Positions 17,389 through 26,084 of a DNA stretch of 64,000 bases are shown here, piece after piece. Made by a program: the position numbers and the translations under genes. Positions within the stretch are counted from its first letter, which is position 1, and each line of letters begins with the position of its first letter. This stretch comes from Roseovarius pelagicus (lineage in GTDB: Bacteria > Pseudomonadota > Alphaproteobacteria > Rhodobacterales > Rhodobacteraceae): assembly GCF_025639885.1 (NCBI RefSeq), contig NZ_CP106738.1, positions 124,001 through 188,000 of the forward strand, given 5' to 3'. The notes beneath the pieces are model-generated. The model saw only the letters and a list, made by a program, of their open reading frames with translations, was not told the DNA's origin and made no database searches.

Positions 17389-18261
17389 ATGGAGTTGAAT
17401 TGGATCAACGACGTCATCTTGAAACTCACCGGCCTGCTGGTCGGACCCGCAACGCGGTTCTGGCCAGTTTATCTGATTGTTTCGCTCCTGATCTGCATCG
17501 CAGTCATCGCGGCGCGACCGATGTACCGGACAAAGCTGCGTCGGCGACTGCCCACGTCGATCTGCAAGCAGGCCTCGTATTTATCTGATCTAAAATTTTT
17601 GATTCAGCGCCGTGGGATTACCGCGCCGAAATGGATCATTGCCATACTTTTCTGCGCTGTGCTGACGCACGGGGTGGCCGGGTTGTTTGGTGCAAGGTCG
17701 GAAACGTCTCTGCATAACCCGGTGGCTATCGCGGCTCTGCTGCTGTTGATCCACGATTTTGGCACCTATTGGCTGCACCGTGCGCGCAGGCACCTCGTGC
17801 CGTGGGCGACCTCTACACTGATGCGGAGTGTCTATATCGGCACGTTGCAGGGCGTTGCCATCGGATTGTTGATCCGTGATGTCCCGCTCCTAGCCCTGAT
17901 CGGGGTGAATGCGGGTTATGCCGCGCTTTGCATGGCAGGGACGGGCCTGCGCCATAGTCATGTATGGTTGGGGTTCGGTCGCGTGTTGGAGCATATCCTG
18001 ATCTCGCCCGCGCAACATCAAATCCACCATTCATCGGCCGCGGAACATCGTAACAAAAACTACGGTGAAGTGCTGGCGATCTGGGACTGGATGTTTGGCA
18101 CGCTATACGTCTCGCGAAAACGCCATGACAGTTGGGTAGCCGCGAAAATGGTGTCGATTCACGACCATTCGACGCGGATAACCATGCAGATCGTGCAAGT
18201 GATAGACACGATGTTTGCATCGGCACAGCTGCCGACGGACAGGACGATCCACGCAAAATGA
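17389..18261 (+). CDS. Fatty acid hydroxylase/sterol desaturase-like membrane protein lacking the central histidine box
   Basis: 290 residues with membrane helices at about 26-42, 82-100, 112-128, 146-162 and 165-185. The first box has H122, H130 and H135 (HDFGTYWLHRARRH), and the last box QHQIHHS has H210, H213 and H214, with H189/H191 also present. The expected central FHXXHH-type box, normally 10-20 residues after the first, is missing: the sequence passes straight from PWAT into the next helix. This looks like an in-frame loss of about 25 residues and may make it inactive as a di-iron enzyme. The stop overlaps the acyltransferase start (ATGA). Confidence 0.75.
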   Translation: MELNWINDVILKLTGLLVGPATRFWPVYLIVSLLICIAVIAARPMYRTKLRRRLPTSICKQASYLSDLKFLIQRRGITAPKWIIAILFCAVLTHGVAGLFGARSETSLHNPVAIAALLLLIHDFGTYWLHRARRHLVPWATSTLMRSVYIGTLQGVAIGLLIRDVPLLALIGVNAGYAALCMAGTGLRHSHVWLGFGRVLEHILISPAQHQIHHSSAAEHRNKNYGEVLAIWDWMFGTLYVSRKRHDSWVAAKMVSIHDHSTRITMQIVQVIDTMFASAQLPTDRTIHAK

Positions 18262-19373
18262 ACGCTGGCTTTTCGGCTTATCTAAACGTGTTGCGGTTCG
18301 GCGCGGCCCTTGTCGTGTTGATGTCGCATTTTGGTTTCGTACGGTATTCCGGTGGCCGGTGGCTGTGGATACGCGAATTCAACTTTGGCAGCGACGCGGT
18401 GATCATTTTCTTTGTGCTGTCGGGGCTGGTGGTCGCGCAGGCGGCATCCCGCAAGCGCAGCGGACTCGGCGGCTTTGCCTTTGATCGGCTGACGCGGCTG
18501 TGGTCGGTTGCGATCCCCGCGCTGGTGATCGGTTTCACACTGGACCGGATTGGTGCGCGGATCGCCCCATCCGCGTATGAGGGATGGTTCTACGTGCCGC
18601 TGCCATTCGATGAACAAATGTGGCGCGGGATGAGTTTTTCCAATCAATGGGGCGGCATGGCAACCCGGTTGGGCACGAACGGGCCGTATTGGTCGCTGAG
18701 CTATGAGGCGGCTTACTATGCGCTGTTCGCGGTCGGTTTCTACTTGCGAGGGCTTTGGCGGGTGCTTCTGCTGGCGGTTGGTCTGTGGGTCTTTGGGCTG
18801 AACATCATGCTGCTTATGCCCGCGTGGCTGATGGGGGCTGCGCTCTATTTCTGGCTGGCGCGTGGCGTGCTGCCCCGGCGGCATTTGGCACTGCTGCTGG
18901 CTGTTGTGCCAGTGCTGGCCTATGGTGCCGCCGTTGCGACAGGACTACCCGAAGCTTTGCTGGTCGTAACCGATCCGCTGGACGAAGTGGTGAACCTGCG
19001 GTTCTCTGACGAACCGATCTGGAGCGCGATTCTGGGTGCGCTGGTCGCGGTTCATTTGATGGGCATGGCGGGGTTATTGACCGACACCAGCCTGTCGCGG
19101 GTCGCGCCGCGTGCGGCGTGGGCAGCGGGGGCGAGTTTCTCGCTTTACCTGATGCATTACCCGGCGTTGCAGTTCTTTGGCGGCATCATGCCGAAATCGC
19201 GCTATGCGACGCTGAACGAGGCGATGCTGCTGGCGGCGGTGCTGATGTTTTGCGCCCTGTTCGCGCGCCTGTTTGAACGGCCATTGCCGACGTTGCGCGC
19301 TGCACTGCTGCGGTTCGCCATGTGGATCAGACCAAATCCGGCTCGCGCCCCACACGGTTCGCCAGCCGACTGA
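18258..19373 (+). CDS. Acyltransferase 3 family membrane protein
   Basis: 371 residues from ATG at 18258, overlapping the previous stop. The N-terminal YLNVLRFGAALVVLMSHFGF carries the family Arg and His (helix 1), followed by about ten hydrophobic helices. Members O-acetylate or acylate exopolysaccharides, LPS or lipids at the inner membrane. Coupling to a hydroxylase-like membrane protein suggests lipid or glycan modification. Its last 47 bases overlap the convergent antiporter gene. Confidence 0.88.
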   Translation: MNAGFSAYLNVLRFGAALVVLMSHFGFVRYSGGRWLWIREFNFGSDAVIIFFVLSGLVVAQAASRKRSGLGGFAFDRLTRLWSVAIPALVIGFTLDRIGARIAPSAYEGWFYVPLPFDEQMWRGMSFSNQWGGMATRLGTNGPYWSLSYEAAYYALFAVGFYLRGLWRVLLLAVGLWVFGLNIMLLMPAWLMGAALYFWLARGVLPRRHLALLLAVVPVLAYGAAVATGLPEALLVVTDPLDEVVNLRFSDEPIWSAILGALVAVHLMGMAGLLTDTSLSRVAPRAAWAAGASFSLYLMHYPALQFFGGIMPKSRYATLNEAMLLAAVLMFCALFARLFERPLPTLRAALLRFAMWIRPNPARAPHGSPAD

Positions 19374-20577
19374 CGGTCAGACCTTGGACAATGATGGAAA
19401 ACACGACGATCATATAGGTAACGGTCAGAATCAACGGCTTCCATTCGCCTTCTGGCAGGCTAAGAGCCAGCGCGACCGAAATCCCACCCTTCAGTCCGCC
19501 CCATGTCATGATTGGGATAACCCCTTTTCTGAAATCGCGAAATGGTTTCAACATCATCACCGGAATGGCCACGGCCGAGAGCCGTCCCAAGAGAGCCAAT
19601 GCGATGGAAAACACGCCCGCGGTCAGGTAATCCGCGCCAAAGGCGATGGCGAACACCTCGAACCCGATCATCAAGAACAGGACCGCGTTCAAAATCTCAT
19701 CGATTAGCTTCCAGAATCCATCGACATGGCGCCGGGTTTCCTCACTCATCCCGTACTTGGCGCCCACATCGCCGATCAGCAGCCCGGCACAGACGGCCAT
19801 GATCGGGGCCGACACATGCAGCCAAACGGCCAGTTCATAGCCACCAAAGGCCAGTCCCAGCGTCAAAAGGACCTCTAGCGAGTAGTCGTCAATCAATCGC
19901 ATCACCCGGAATGTCAGCCAACCCAGCACCAGTCCCAGCGCGGCCCCGCCCAGAGCCTCGCGCAGAAAGAGCGTGCCAGCATCCACAAGACCGCCCCCGC
20001 CGTGATGATCCCCGGATGGAAACGCGAGACCGACCAACACCAAAAACACCACATAGCCGACCCCGTCATTAAAGAGCGATTCGCCGGCAATCTGTGTTTC
20101 AAGTGATTTCGGCAGGTTCGCCTCGCGCAACACGCCCAGAACCGCCACAGGATCCGTGGGCGAGATCAGGGCACCAAAGACCAGCGCGATCATCAGCGGC
20201 ATACCGGTGAGCCAACTGAAACCCACGCCGACGATGACTGTCGACAAGCCGACGCCGATGGTCGCCATCAGGAATACAAGTATCCACTCGGCCCGCAGGT
20301 CAGAGATCTTGACATGCAATGCCCCGGCAAAGAGCAGCAGCCCAAGCATGCCTTCCAGCAGGGCGTCGGAGAATTCGATACCGATGACAAAGATGCGTAC
20401 CTGATCCGCCACTCCGAGTGCGGGCCAGACCAGATCGATGCCCAAAAGGGCAAAGGAGGCAAAGAGTGCCACCACCAGAATACCTATGGAAGAGGGCAGC
20501 TTGAGAAAGAGATAGTTGATCGCGCCGAACACGCCGGCCAGAACGATCAACAGGGATGTGATTTGCAGAATGTTCAT
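19327..20577 (-). CDS. CPA1-family Na+/H+ antiporter (NhaP-type)
   Basis: 416 residues with about 12 hydrophobic helices. Hallmarks of CPA1 exchangers are present: ALISPTDPVAVLG and GESLFNDGVGYVVF, the latter carrying the ND pair that binds cation and proton. It would export Na+ (or K+) for protons, as expected in a marine bacterium. It begins 74 bases after selO on the same strand and overlaps the convergent acyltransferase by 47 bases at its 3' end. Confidence 0.93.
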   Translation of the reverse strand: MNILQITSLLIVLAGVFGAINYLFLKLPSSIGILVVALFASFALLGIDLVWPALGVADQVRIFVIGIEFSDALLEGMLGLLLFAGALHVKISDLRAEWILVFLMATIGVGLSTVIVGVGFSWLTGMPLMIALVFGALISPTDPVAVLGVLREANLPKSLETQIAGESLFNDGVGYVVFLVLVGLAFPSGDHHGGGGLVDAGTLFLREALGGAALGLVLGWLTFRVMRLIDDYSLEVLLTLGLAFGGYELAVWLHVSAPIMAVCAGLLIGDVGAKYGMSEETRRHVDGFWKLIDEILNAVLFLMIGFEVFAIAFGADYLTAGVFSIALALLGRLSAVAIPVMMLKPFRDFRKGVIPIMTWGGLKGGISVALALSLPEGEWKPLILTVTYMIVVFSIIVQGLTVSRLANRVGREPDLV

Positions 20578-20651
20578 GGACCGGATGCTCCGCCTGTCGC
20601 GCTGGGGGCAGACCTATCACGCGGAAAGGCGCAGCGGAACAGGCTGCGCGG

Positions 20652-22073
20652 TCAGGTGCCGCAGAATGTCTGTTGCACGATTTCGGACGGCTCTGGCGGA
20701 TGTGTCAGATCACTGGCGTCCGGCTGGTCGACGAATGGACGAGATAACACATCAAGCAACCGCTGGAATGGAGCCATATCGCCGGAAACGGCGGCGGCGA
20801 TCATCTGCTCAATCCGGTGATTGCGCGGAATGAATGCAGGATTGGCGTCATCCATGCGCGTCTGCCAATCAGGCTCTGATTGCACACGGGATCGCCAGCG
20901 CGCTTGCCACGGGTCAAACTGTGCAGGATCAAGGAACTGATCGCGCGCGGCGCGGGACGCAAGGGTGCGGAACGTGTTGGTGAAATCGGCACGACCGTGG
21001 GTCATCAAGTCCAGCAGATCGGTGATCAGCGCGCGATCTGCCTCGGTTGCGCTAGCAAGGCCGATCTTGGCCCCAAAGCGGCGCAGCCATTCAGCCTCGG
21101 CAATTTCGGGCATGGCATGCACGGCCTCTGTAAAAGCTGCAACAGCGGCTTTCTCGTCGGTCATCAACGGCACGAGCGATGAGGCGAACTGCGCTAGATT
21201 CCAAGTGATGACGTTTATCTGGTTGTCGTAGGCATACCGTCCCTGTGCGTCGATCGAACTAAAGACAGTCTGGGGGTGGTAGGTGTCAAGAAATGCGCAT
21301 GGACCATAGTCGATCGTTTCGCCTGAAATGGCGGTGTTGTCGGTGTTCATCACGCCGTGGATAAACCCGACGGACATCCATTGCGCCACCAGATGCGCCT
21401 GCCGTTGTGCCACTGCATTCAAGAGGTCCGCAGGGCCGGTAGCCTGCGGATAATGCCGATCTATCACGTAATCGCAAAGTGTCTTCAGGGCATCTGTGTC
21501 ACGCCGGGCGGCGAAATACTGAAACGTGCCCACGCGGACATGACTTGAGGCGACGCGCGCCAGAACTGCGCCGGGCAGCCCGCCTGACTCTCGATAGACC
21601 GGTTCGCCCGTGGCGACGGCGGCCAAGGCGCGCGTGGTTGGCACGCCCAAGGCATGCATTGCCTCGCTGACGACATATTCGCGCAGAACGGGACCCATCC
21701 ACGCCCGCCCGTCACCCATGCGGCTATAGGGGGTGGGGCCAGAGCCCTTGAGCTGGATATCGCGTCTTTGCCCATCTCGGTCCACGACCTCGCCCAACAA
21801 GTTCGCGCGCCCGTCGCCCAGCGATGGGCTGAACCCGCCAAACTGGTGGCCAGCATAGGCCTGCGCCAATGGCTCTGCGCCGTCGGGTAACCGATTGCCG
21901 GAAAAAACTTCGGCCAGTTCTGAGTCGGTTCCACGGGTGATACCCAACTCATCCGCCAGTGCGGTGTTGAAATGCAGCAATTGCGGTGCGCGCACAGGTT
22001 TGGGATTGATCCGGGTGTGGAACGGCTGGGGTAGCTGCGCGTAGCTGTTATCAAAGGGTATTTGCAGGGCCAT
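20652..22073 (-). CDS. selO: Protein adenylyltransferase SelO (YdiU)
   Basis: 473 residues, pseudokinase-fold enzyme that transfers AMP to hydroxyl side chains of proteins in redox homeostasis. Family segments visible: FSGNRLPDGAEPLAQAYAGHQFGGFSP type region (split here for length: FSGNRLPDG, then AYAGHQFGGF), LGDGRANLLGE, and the active-site GVMNTDN. The C-terminus QQTFCGT is the cysteine-containing tail of bacterial homologues; there is no selenocysteine. Likely cotranscribed with the antiporter downstream. Confidence 0.92.
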   Translation of the reverse strand: MALQIPFDNSYAQLPQPFHTRINPKPVRAPQLLHFNTALADELGITRGTDSELAEVFSGNRLPDGAEPLAQAYAGHQFGGFSPSLGDGRANLLGEVVDRDGQRRDIQLKGSGPTPYSRMGDGRAWMGPVLREYVVSEAMHALGVPTTRALAAVATGEPVYRESGGLPGAVLARVASSHVRVGTFQYFAARRDTDALKTLCDYVIDRHYPQATGPADLLNAVAQRQAHLVAQWMSVGFIHGVMNTDNTAISGETIDYGPCAFLDTYHPQTVFSSIDAQGRYAYDNQINVITWNLAQFASSLVPLMTDEKAAVAAFTEAVHAMPEIAEAEWLRRFGAKIGLASATEADRALITDLLDLMTHGRADFTNTFRTLASRAARDQFLDPAQFDPWQARWRSRVQSEPDWQTRMDDANPAFIPRNHRIEQMIAAAVSGDMAPFQRLLDVLSRPFVDQPDASDLTHPPEPSEIVQQTFCGT

Positions 22074-22193
22074 GACCTTTACCTAACGGCTGCGCGCAGG
22101 AATTCCAGTCTTTGACTTCGCATTGGCAAGTGTAAATGGGTATTTGCCCAAAAAAGAGAGGTGGGCCGGGTCATTTTTTTCTTTGGTCGACGC

Positions 22194-22640
22194 TCAAAAG
22201 CGCCGAGTCATCAACATATATTGCTCTCGCGGTTCAAAGTGCAGCTTGGCGTAGAGCGCGCGCGCCTTTTCGTTGTCGCGATGGACCTCCAGATGCAGCG
22301 CCTTCAGCCCGGCACCGGCCAGCGCCTTGGGCAATGCGCTGAGGATCTCGGTTCCGATGCCGCGCCCGCGCACGCCGGGGCGGATGTAGATTTCGTCGAG
22401 AAACCCATCAAGCCCACCGAATTCCAGTGACCAGCCAAAGCAGACCACGGCATACCCGATAGGCGCGCGGACGGGGCCGGCGATGTAGACTGCGCCATGC
22501 GGGGATCCGTCCAGCAGCGGTGTGAGGGCTGCGCGCAAGCCGGTGTCGTCCGGCGTGATCCCCGCTTCGGTTTGGAAGGCGATCACCAGCGGCAGCAGGC
22601 GATCCAGATCATCGGGTTTGGCGAGGGTCAAAGCGGTCAC
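22194..22640 (-). CDS. GNAT-family N-acetyltransferase
   Basis: 148 residues, GTG start whose bases overlap the nucleoside hydrolase stop (GTGA). The acetyl-CoA binding motif appears as IYIRPGVRGRGIGTEIL with the Arg/Gly-X-X-Gly core, followed by LHLEVHRDNEKARALYAKLHF. The substrate is unknown. Coupling to a nucleoside hydrolase gives no clear hint. Confidence 0.88.
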   Translation of the reverse strand: MTALTLAKPDDLDRLLPLVIAFQTEAGITPDDTGLRAALTPLLDGSPHGAVYIAGPVRAPIGYAVVCFGWSLEFGGLDGFLDEIYIRPGVRGRGIGTEILSALPKALAGAGLKALHLEVHRDNEKARALYAKLHFEPREQYMLMTRRF

Positions 22641-23578
22641 AGGCGGGCCAGCCTTTCGGTTAACAGGGCAAAGAAACCATCCGCATCCACATCACCGATA
22701 AAAAGTGCATTCGGCGCACGGTCAGTGACGCCCCACCAGTCGGCAACAGTCATGCCCATGGTCAGTTCCGACGTTGTTTCGACGGCGACGTTGACGTGAC
22801 GACCGGAAAACAGGCTGGGTGCGATCAGATAGGCGGTCACGCAAGGGTCGTGCAGCGGTGCACCCGCGCTGCCATACTTTTCTCGGTCATAGCGCTCAAA
22901 GAAATCGGACATCTGCGCCACGGCAGTACCGACCGGCGTACCCAACGCGCGGAAGGCGTCATTTCGCGGGCGTGTCACCAGTGCCTTGTGCGTCACGTCG
23001 AGCGGCATCACGGTGATCGAGACGCCTGAGGAAAAGACGATATCGGCGGCGTCGGGATCGACGTAGATGTTGAATTCGGCGGTGGGCGTGATGTTGCCTA
23101 CTTCAAAGTAAGCACCACCCATCAGGATGATTTCTTGTACTTTTTCAATAATATCCGACGCTTTGTTAAACGCTGTCGCGATATTGGTGAGCGGGCCTAT
23201 GGGACACAGTGTGACTGTGTCTGCCGGGTGCGCGCGCAGGGTGTCGATGATGAAATCGACAGCGTGCTGATCCTGAAGCGGTATCGTGGGCTCCGGCAGG
23301 TCGGGGCCATCCAAGCCGGTGCGGCCATGTACATGCTCTGCTGTCACCAATGCCCGTCCCAGCGGGCGATCACACCCGGCGTAGATCGGCACATCCGGCC
23401 GTTCTGCCAACTCGCAGATGATCCGCGCGTTACGGGTGGTCAGGTCCAGCGGCACATTGCCAGCGACGCATGTAATGCCGATCAGGTCAATTTCGTCAGG
23501 GCTGGCCAGCGCCAGCAGGATGGCCACGGCGTCGTCCTGTCCGGGATCGGTGTCGATGATGATTTTGCGCGCGTTCAT
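22637..23578 (-). CDS. Inosine-uridine preferring nucleoside hydrolase
   Basis: 313 residues from the ATG at 23578; the frame is open ten codons further. The calcium-binding signature IIIDTDPGQDDA (D9, D11, D15, D16) marks the family, which hydrolyses ribonucleosides to base plus ribose. Later GLDGPDLPEP and LGPLTNIA-like (CPIGPLTNIAT) segments agree. It fits with the nucleobase/nucleoside salvage operon 16 kb away. Overlaps the GNAT gene by GTGA. Confidence 0.92.
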   Translation of the reverse strand: MNARKIIIDTDPGQDDAVAILLALASPDEIDLIGITCVAGNVPLDLTTRNARIICELAERPDVPIYAGCDRPLGRALVTAEHVHGRTGLDGPDLPEPTIPLQDQHAVDFIIDTLRAHPADTVTLCPIGPLTNIATAFNKASDIIEKVQEIILMGGAYFEVGNITPTAEFNIYVDPDAADIVFSSGVSITVMPLDVTHKALVTRPRNDAFRALGTPVGTAVAQMSDFFERYDREKYGSAGAPLHDPCVTAYLIAPSLFSGRHVNVAVETTSELTMGMTVADWWGVTDRAPNALFIGDVDADGFFALLTERLARL

Positions 23579-23626
23579 GCGCGCGACCATGCAACGGGCG
23601 CGGCGCATTGTCCATGTGGTGCGGGG

Positions 23627-23854
23627 TCAGTTGGGGAAAGATCGCCGGTAGTGGCGCAGCACAAAGAGGCGGATGGCCGACGCAAGGCCAATGTCGGTCC
23701 CGCGGTCCGCATCAATATCGGCAGCGAGCGCATTGACTGGTATGGATTTTTCAGCGGCAATATCACGAAAGGCCTGCCAAAACTCATCCTCAAGAGAGAC
23801 GCTGGTACGATGACCGCGCAACGTGAGGGAGCGTTTGGCAGGCCGCTGTGTCAT
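23627..23854 (-). CDS. Ribbon-helix-helix domain protein (75 aa)
   Basis: Short basic protein: RSLTLRGHRTSVSLEDEFW is a ribbon-helix-helix start of the RHH_4 type, followed by two helices. Probably a DNA-binding regulator. It follows the DUF4169 gene by 6 bases and fumC before that; I recall this three-gene order as common in Rhodobacteraceae (not checked). Confidence 0.8.
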   Translation of the reverse strand: MTQRPAKRSLTLRGHRTSVSLEDEFWQAFRDIAAEKSIPVNALAADIDADRGTDIGLASAIRLFVLRHYRRSFPN

Positions 23855-23860
23855 GGCCTG

Positions 23861-24037
23861 TCAGGTATCGCGTTTCTTGGCGTCCAGATTCTCCGCGATT
23901 TTCCGGGCCTTGGCTTTCAGCAGTTCTTTTTGCGCTTTGGTCTGGCCAAAGGTGACGGCGTTTTCGTCTGCGCGTGCCTTGCGAGAGGCGCGATTGCGCT
24001 CTTTCTTGGCTTGGTTCAGATTGATGGGGGCGCTCAT
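23861..24037 (-). CDS. DUF4169 family protein (58 aa)
   Basis: ATG at 24037, TGA at 23861-23863. Very basic small protein ([20 protein letters not shown], then a Lys/Ala-rich helix, ending AKKRDT). The start overlaps the fumC stop by ATGA, and the ribbon-helix-helix gene follows. It matches the short lysine-rich DUF4169 proteins usually found after fumC. Function unknown; the charge suggests nucleic-acid binding. Confidence 0.8.
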   Translation of the reverse strand: MSAPINLNQAKKERNRASRKARADENAVTFGQTKAQKELLKAKARKIAENLDAKKRDT

Positions 24038-25425
24038 TTTGGTCCTACCATGTTTTCGGGGCGTACAACCCGGTCGAAGGTTTCTGCGTCGACAAAGCCG
24101 AGCGCAATGGCTTCTTGCTTTAGTGTTGTGCCGTTCTTGTGGGCGGTCTTGGCGACCTTGGTGGCGTTATCATAGCCGATTTCGGGGGCGAGTGCAGTCA
24201 CCAGCATCAGCGACTCGCGCATTAGCCGGTCAATACGGGTTTCGTCAGCCTGTAGGCCATCGACGAGATTATCGGTAAACGCCGAGGCGGCATCGCCCAA
24301 AAGCTGCATGGATTGCAGGACGTTATAGGACATCATGGGTTTGTAGACGTTCAGCTCGAAATGACCCTGCGATCCGGCAAAGCCGACGGCGGCATCATTG
24401 CCCATCACATGCGCGCAGACTTGAGTCAGTGCTTCGCATTGGGTCGGGTTCACCTTGCCCGGCATGATCGATGAGCCGGGCTCGTTCTCGGGCAGCACCA
24501 GCTCGCCCAAGCCGCAACGGGGGCCGGAACCGAGCAGACGAATGTCGTTGGCGATCTTAAACAATGAGGCGGCCACGGTTTTCAGCGCGCCAGAGATTTC
24601 GACCATTGCATCGTGGGCGGCGAGGGCCTCGAATTTATTGGGGGCGGTAACGAATGGCAGGCCCGTGATTTCGGCCATGTTTTTGGCCACCATCACGTCC
24701 CAGCCTTTGGTCGTGTTCAGGCCGGTGCCGACGGCTGTGCCGCCCTGCGCCAATTCATAGATACGTCCCAGCGCGTCCTTGATCCGCTGGATGCCCATAG
24801 CGACCTGATGAGCATAACCAGAGAATTCCTGCCCCAAGGTCAGTGGCGTGGCATCCTGTGTGTGGGTGCGACCGATCTTGATGATGTCGCCCCATGCATC
24901 GACTTTGGTCTGCAGGGCCGCGTGCAGTTTTTCCAGACCGGGCAGGGTGACGTCATGGGCGGTCATGGCTGCCGAAATGTGCATCGCGGTGGGAAAGGTA
25001 TCGTTCGATGACTGGCCCATGTTGCAGTGATCGTTGGGATGGACGGGATCCTTGGATCCGATGGTGCCACCCAGAAGTTCGATCGCGCGGTTGGCGATCA
25101 CTTCGTTGGCGTTCATATTGGATTGTGTGCCCGACCCGGTCTGCCAGACCACCAGCGGGAAATTATCATCCAGCTTGCCTGCGATGACCTCGCCGGCGGC
25201 CTCAATAATGGCATTGCCGCGTGTTTCGTCCAGTTTGCCCAGTTCGACGTTGGCTTGGGCGCAGGCTTTCTTAATGACGCCCAATGCCCGGACGATGGCG
25301 ACGGGCTGTTTTTCCCAGCCGATGGGGAAATTCAGGATCGAACGTTGGGTTTGTGCGCCCCAATACTTATCTGCGGGGACTTCGAGCGGGCCAAAGCTGT
25401 CGGTTTCTGTGCGGGTGGCGGTCAT
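24034..25425 (-). CDS. fumC: Class II fumarate hydratase
   Basis: Interconverts fumarate and malate in the TCA cycle; iron-independent homotetramer. The signature [11 protein letters not shown] is present, along with [16 protein letters not shown] and the [11 protein letters not shown] segment. Start ATG at 25425 with AGGAG about 9 bases upstream, giving 463 aa; the frame is open 12 codons further. The stop is coupled to the DUF4169 start. Confidence 0.97.
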   Translation of the reverse strand: MTATRTETDSFGPLEVPADKYWGAQTQRSILNFPIGWEKQPVAIVRALGVIKKACAQANVELGKLDETRGNAIIEAAGEVIAGKLDDNFPLVVWQTGSGTQSNMNANEVIANRAIELLGGTIGSKDPVHPNDHCNMGQSSNDTFPTAMHISAAMTAHDVTLPGLEKLHAALQTKVDAWGDIIKIGRTHTQDATPLTLGQEFSGYAHQVAMGIQRIKDALGRIYELAQGGTAVGTGLNTTKGWDVMVAKNMAEITGLPFVTAPNKFEALAAHDAMVEISGALKTVAASLFKIANDIRLLGSGPRCGLGELVLPENEPGSSIMPGKVNPTQCEALTQVCAHVMGNDAAVGFAGSQGHFELNVYKPMMSYNVLQSMQLLGDAASAFTDNLVDGLQADETRIDRLMRESLMLVTALAPEIGYDNATKVAKTAHKNGTTLKQEAIALGFVDAETFDRVVRPENMVGPK

Positions 25426-25563
25426 GTCGCGGCTCTCCTGAAAAAGGTTGCGACAAGTCATACCGTCTGGCGCGGAAAGTTCAATGTGGCGTATGCGCGA
25501 GACCGACTTGGGCCAGCAGCCTCAGGCGGCTATCCCGAACGACCGGATCGAGGCGCGGAACGC

Positions 25564-26013
25564 CTACTTGCGAAAGCTGTCGAGGCTGACCACTTCGGCG
25601 TCGGGTTTGCCCTCGGGCAGGGCGTGGTCGTCATCGTCGGCATCGTCCTCGTCATCGCTTTCCTGCGTTTCAAAGCGCAGGCCGAATTCGACTGACGGAT
25701 CGACGAAGGTCTGGATCGCATCGTAGGGGACATAAAGTGTCTCGGGCGCGTCGCCAAAATTCAGCGTGACGCCAAAACCGTCCTCGTTGACCTCCAGATT
25801 GTCGTACCAATGCTGCATGACGACGGTCATTTCGGTCGGATAGCGCTCCTTTAGCCAGTCGGCAAGTTGCGCGTCCGGGTGGGTCGTGTCGAAGGTGATA
25901 AAGAAATGATGCGCGCCGGGCAGGCCGTTCGCACGGACGTCTTTTAGCACTTCTTGAATCAGGCCGCGCATGGCCCGATGCATCAGATTTCCATAGTCAA
26001 TGGTTCCAGACAT
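25564..26013 (-). CDS. sspB: SspB-type ClpXP adaptor
   Basis: 149 residues, from the ATG at 26013 (a longer frame adds ten codons). Beta-rich N-terminal domain (DYGNLMHRAMRGLIQEVL, FFITFDTTHP, LNFGDAPETLYVPYDAI) then a very acidic linker (ESDDEDDADDDDH) and a short conserved tail VVSLDSFRK. In alphaproteobacteria this adaptor delivers ssrA-tagged proteins to ClpXP, with the tail docking on ClpX. The ssrA gene is 3 kb away in this window. Confidence 0.88.
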   Translation of the reverse strand: MSGTIDYGNLMHRAMRGLIQEVLKDVRANGLPGAHHFFITFDTTHPDAQLADWLKERYPTEMTVVMQHWYDNLEVNEDGFGVTLNFGDAPETLYVPYDAIQTFVDPSVEFGLRFETQESDDEDDADDDDHALPEGKPDAEVVSLDSFRK

Positions 26014-26084
26014 GCACACCCCCGAATGTCTGCGGATCAGCATAAGGGATCTCGAAGCAAAACAAAAGGGGGTGCGAACGCCCT

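Noticed and set aside
20652..22073. Selenocysteine in SelO
   Set aside because: The C-terminus has Cys and a normal stop; no in-frame TGA followed by further conserved sequence was seen.
22074..22193. Terminator between the GNAT and selO genes
   Set aside because: T- and A-runs are present but only a weak GCCCA/TGGGC stem could be drawn, with the T-run inside the loop.
23135..24175. Plus-strand 346-codon frame
   Set aside because: Antisense to the nucleoside hydrolase, ribbon-helix-helix, DUF4169 and fumC genes, which all have family support.
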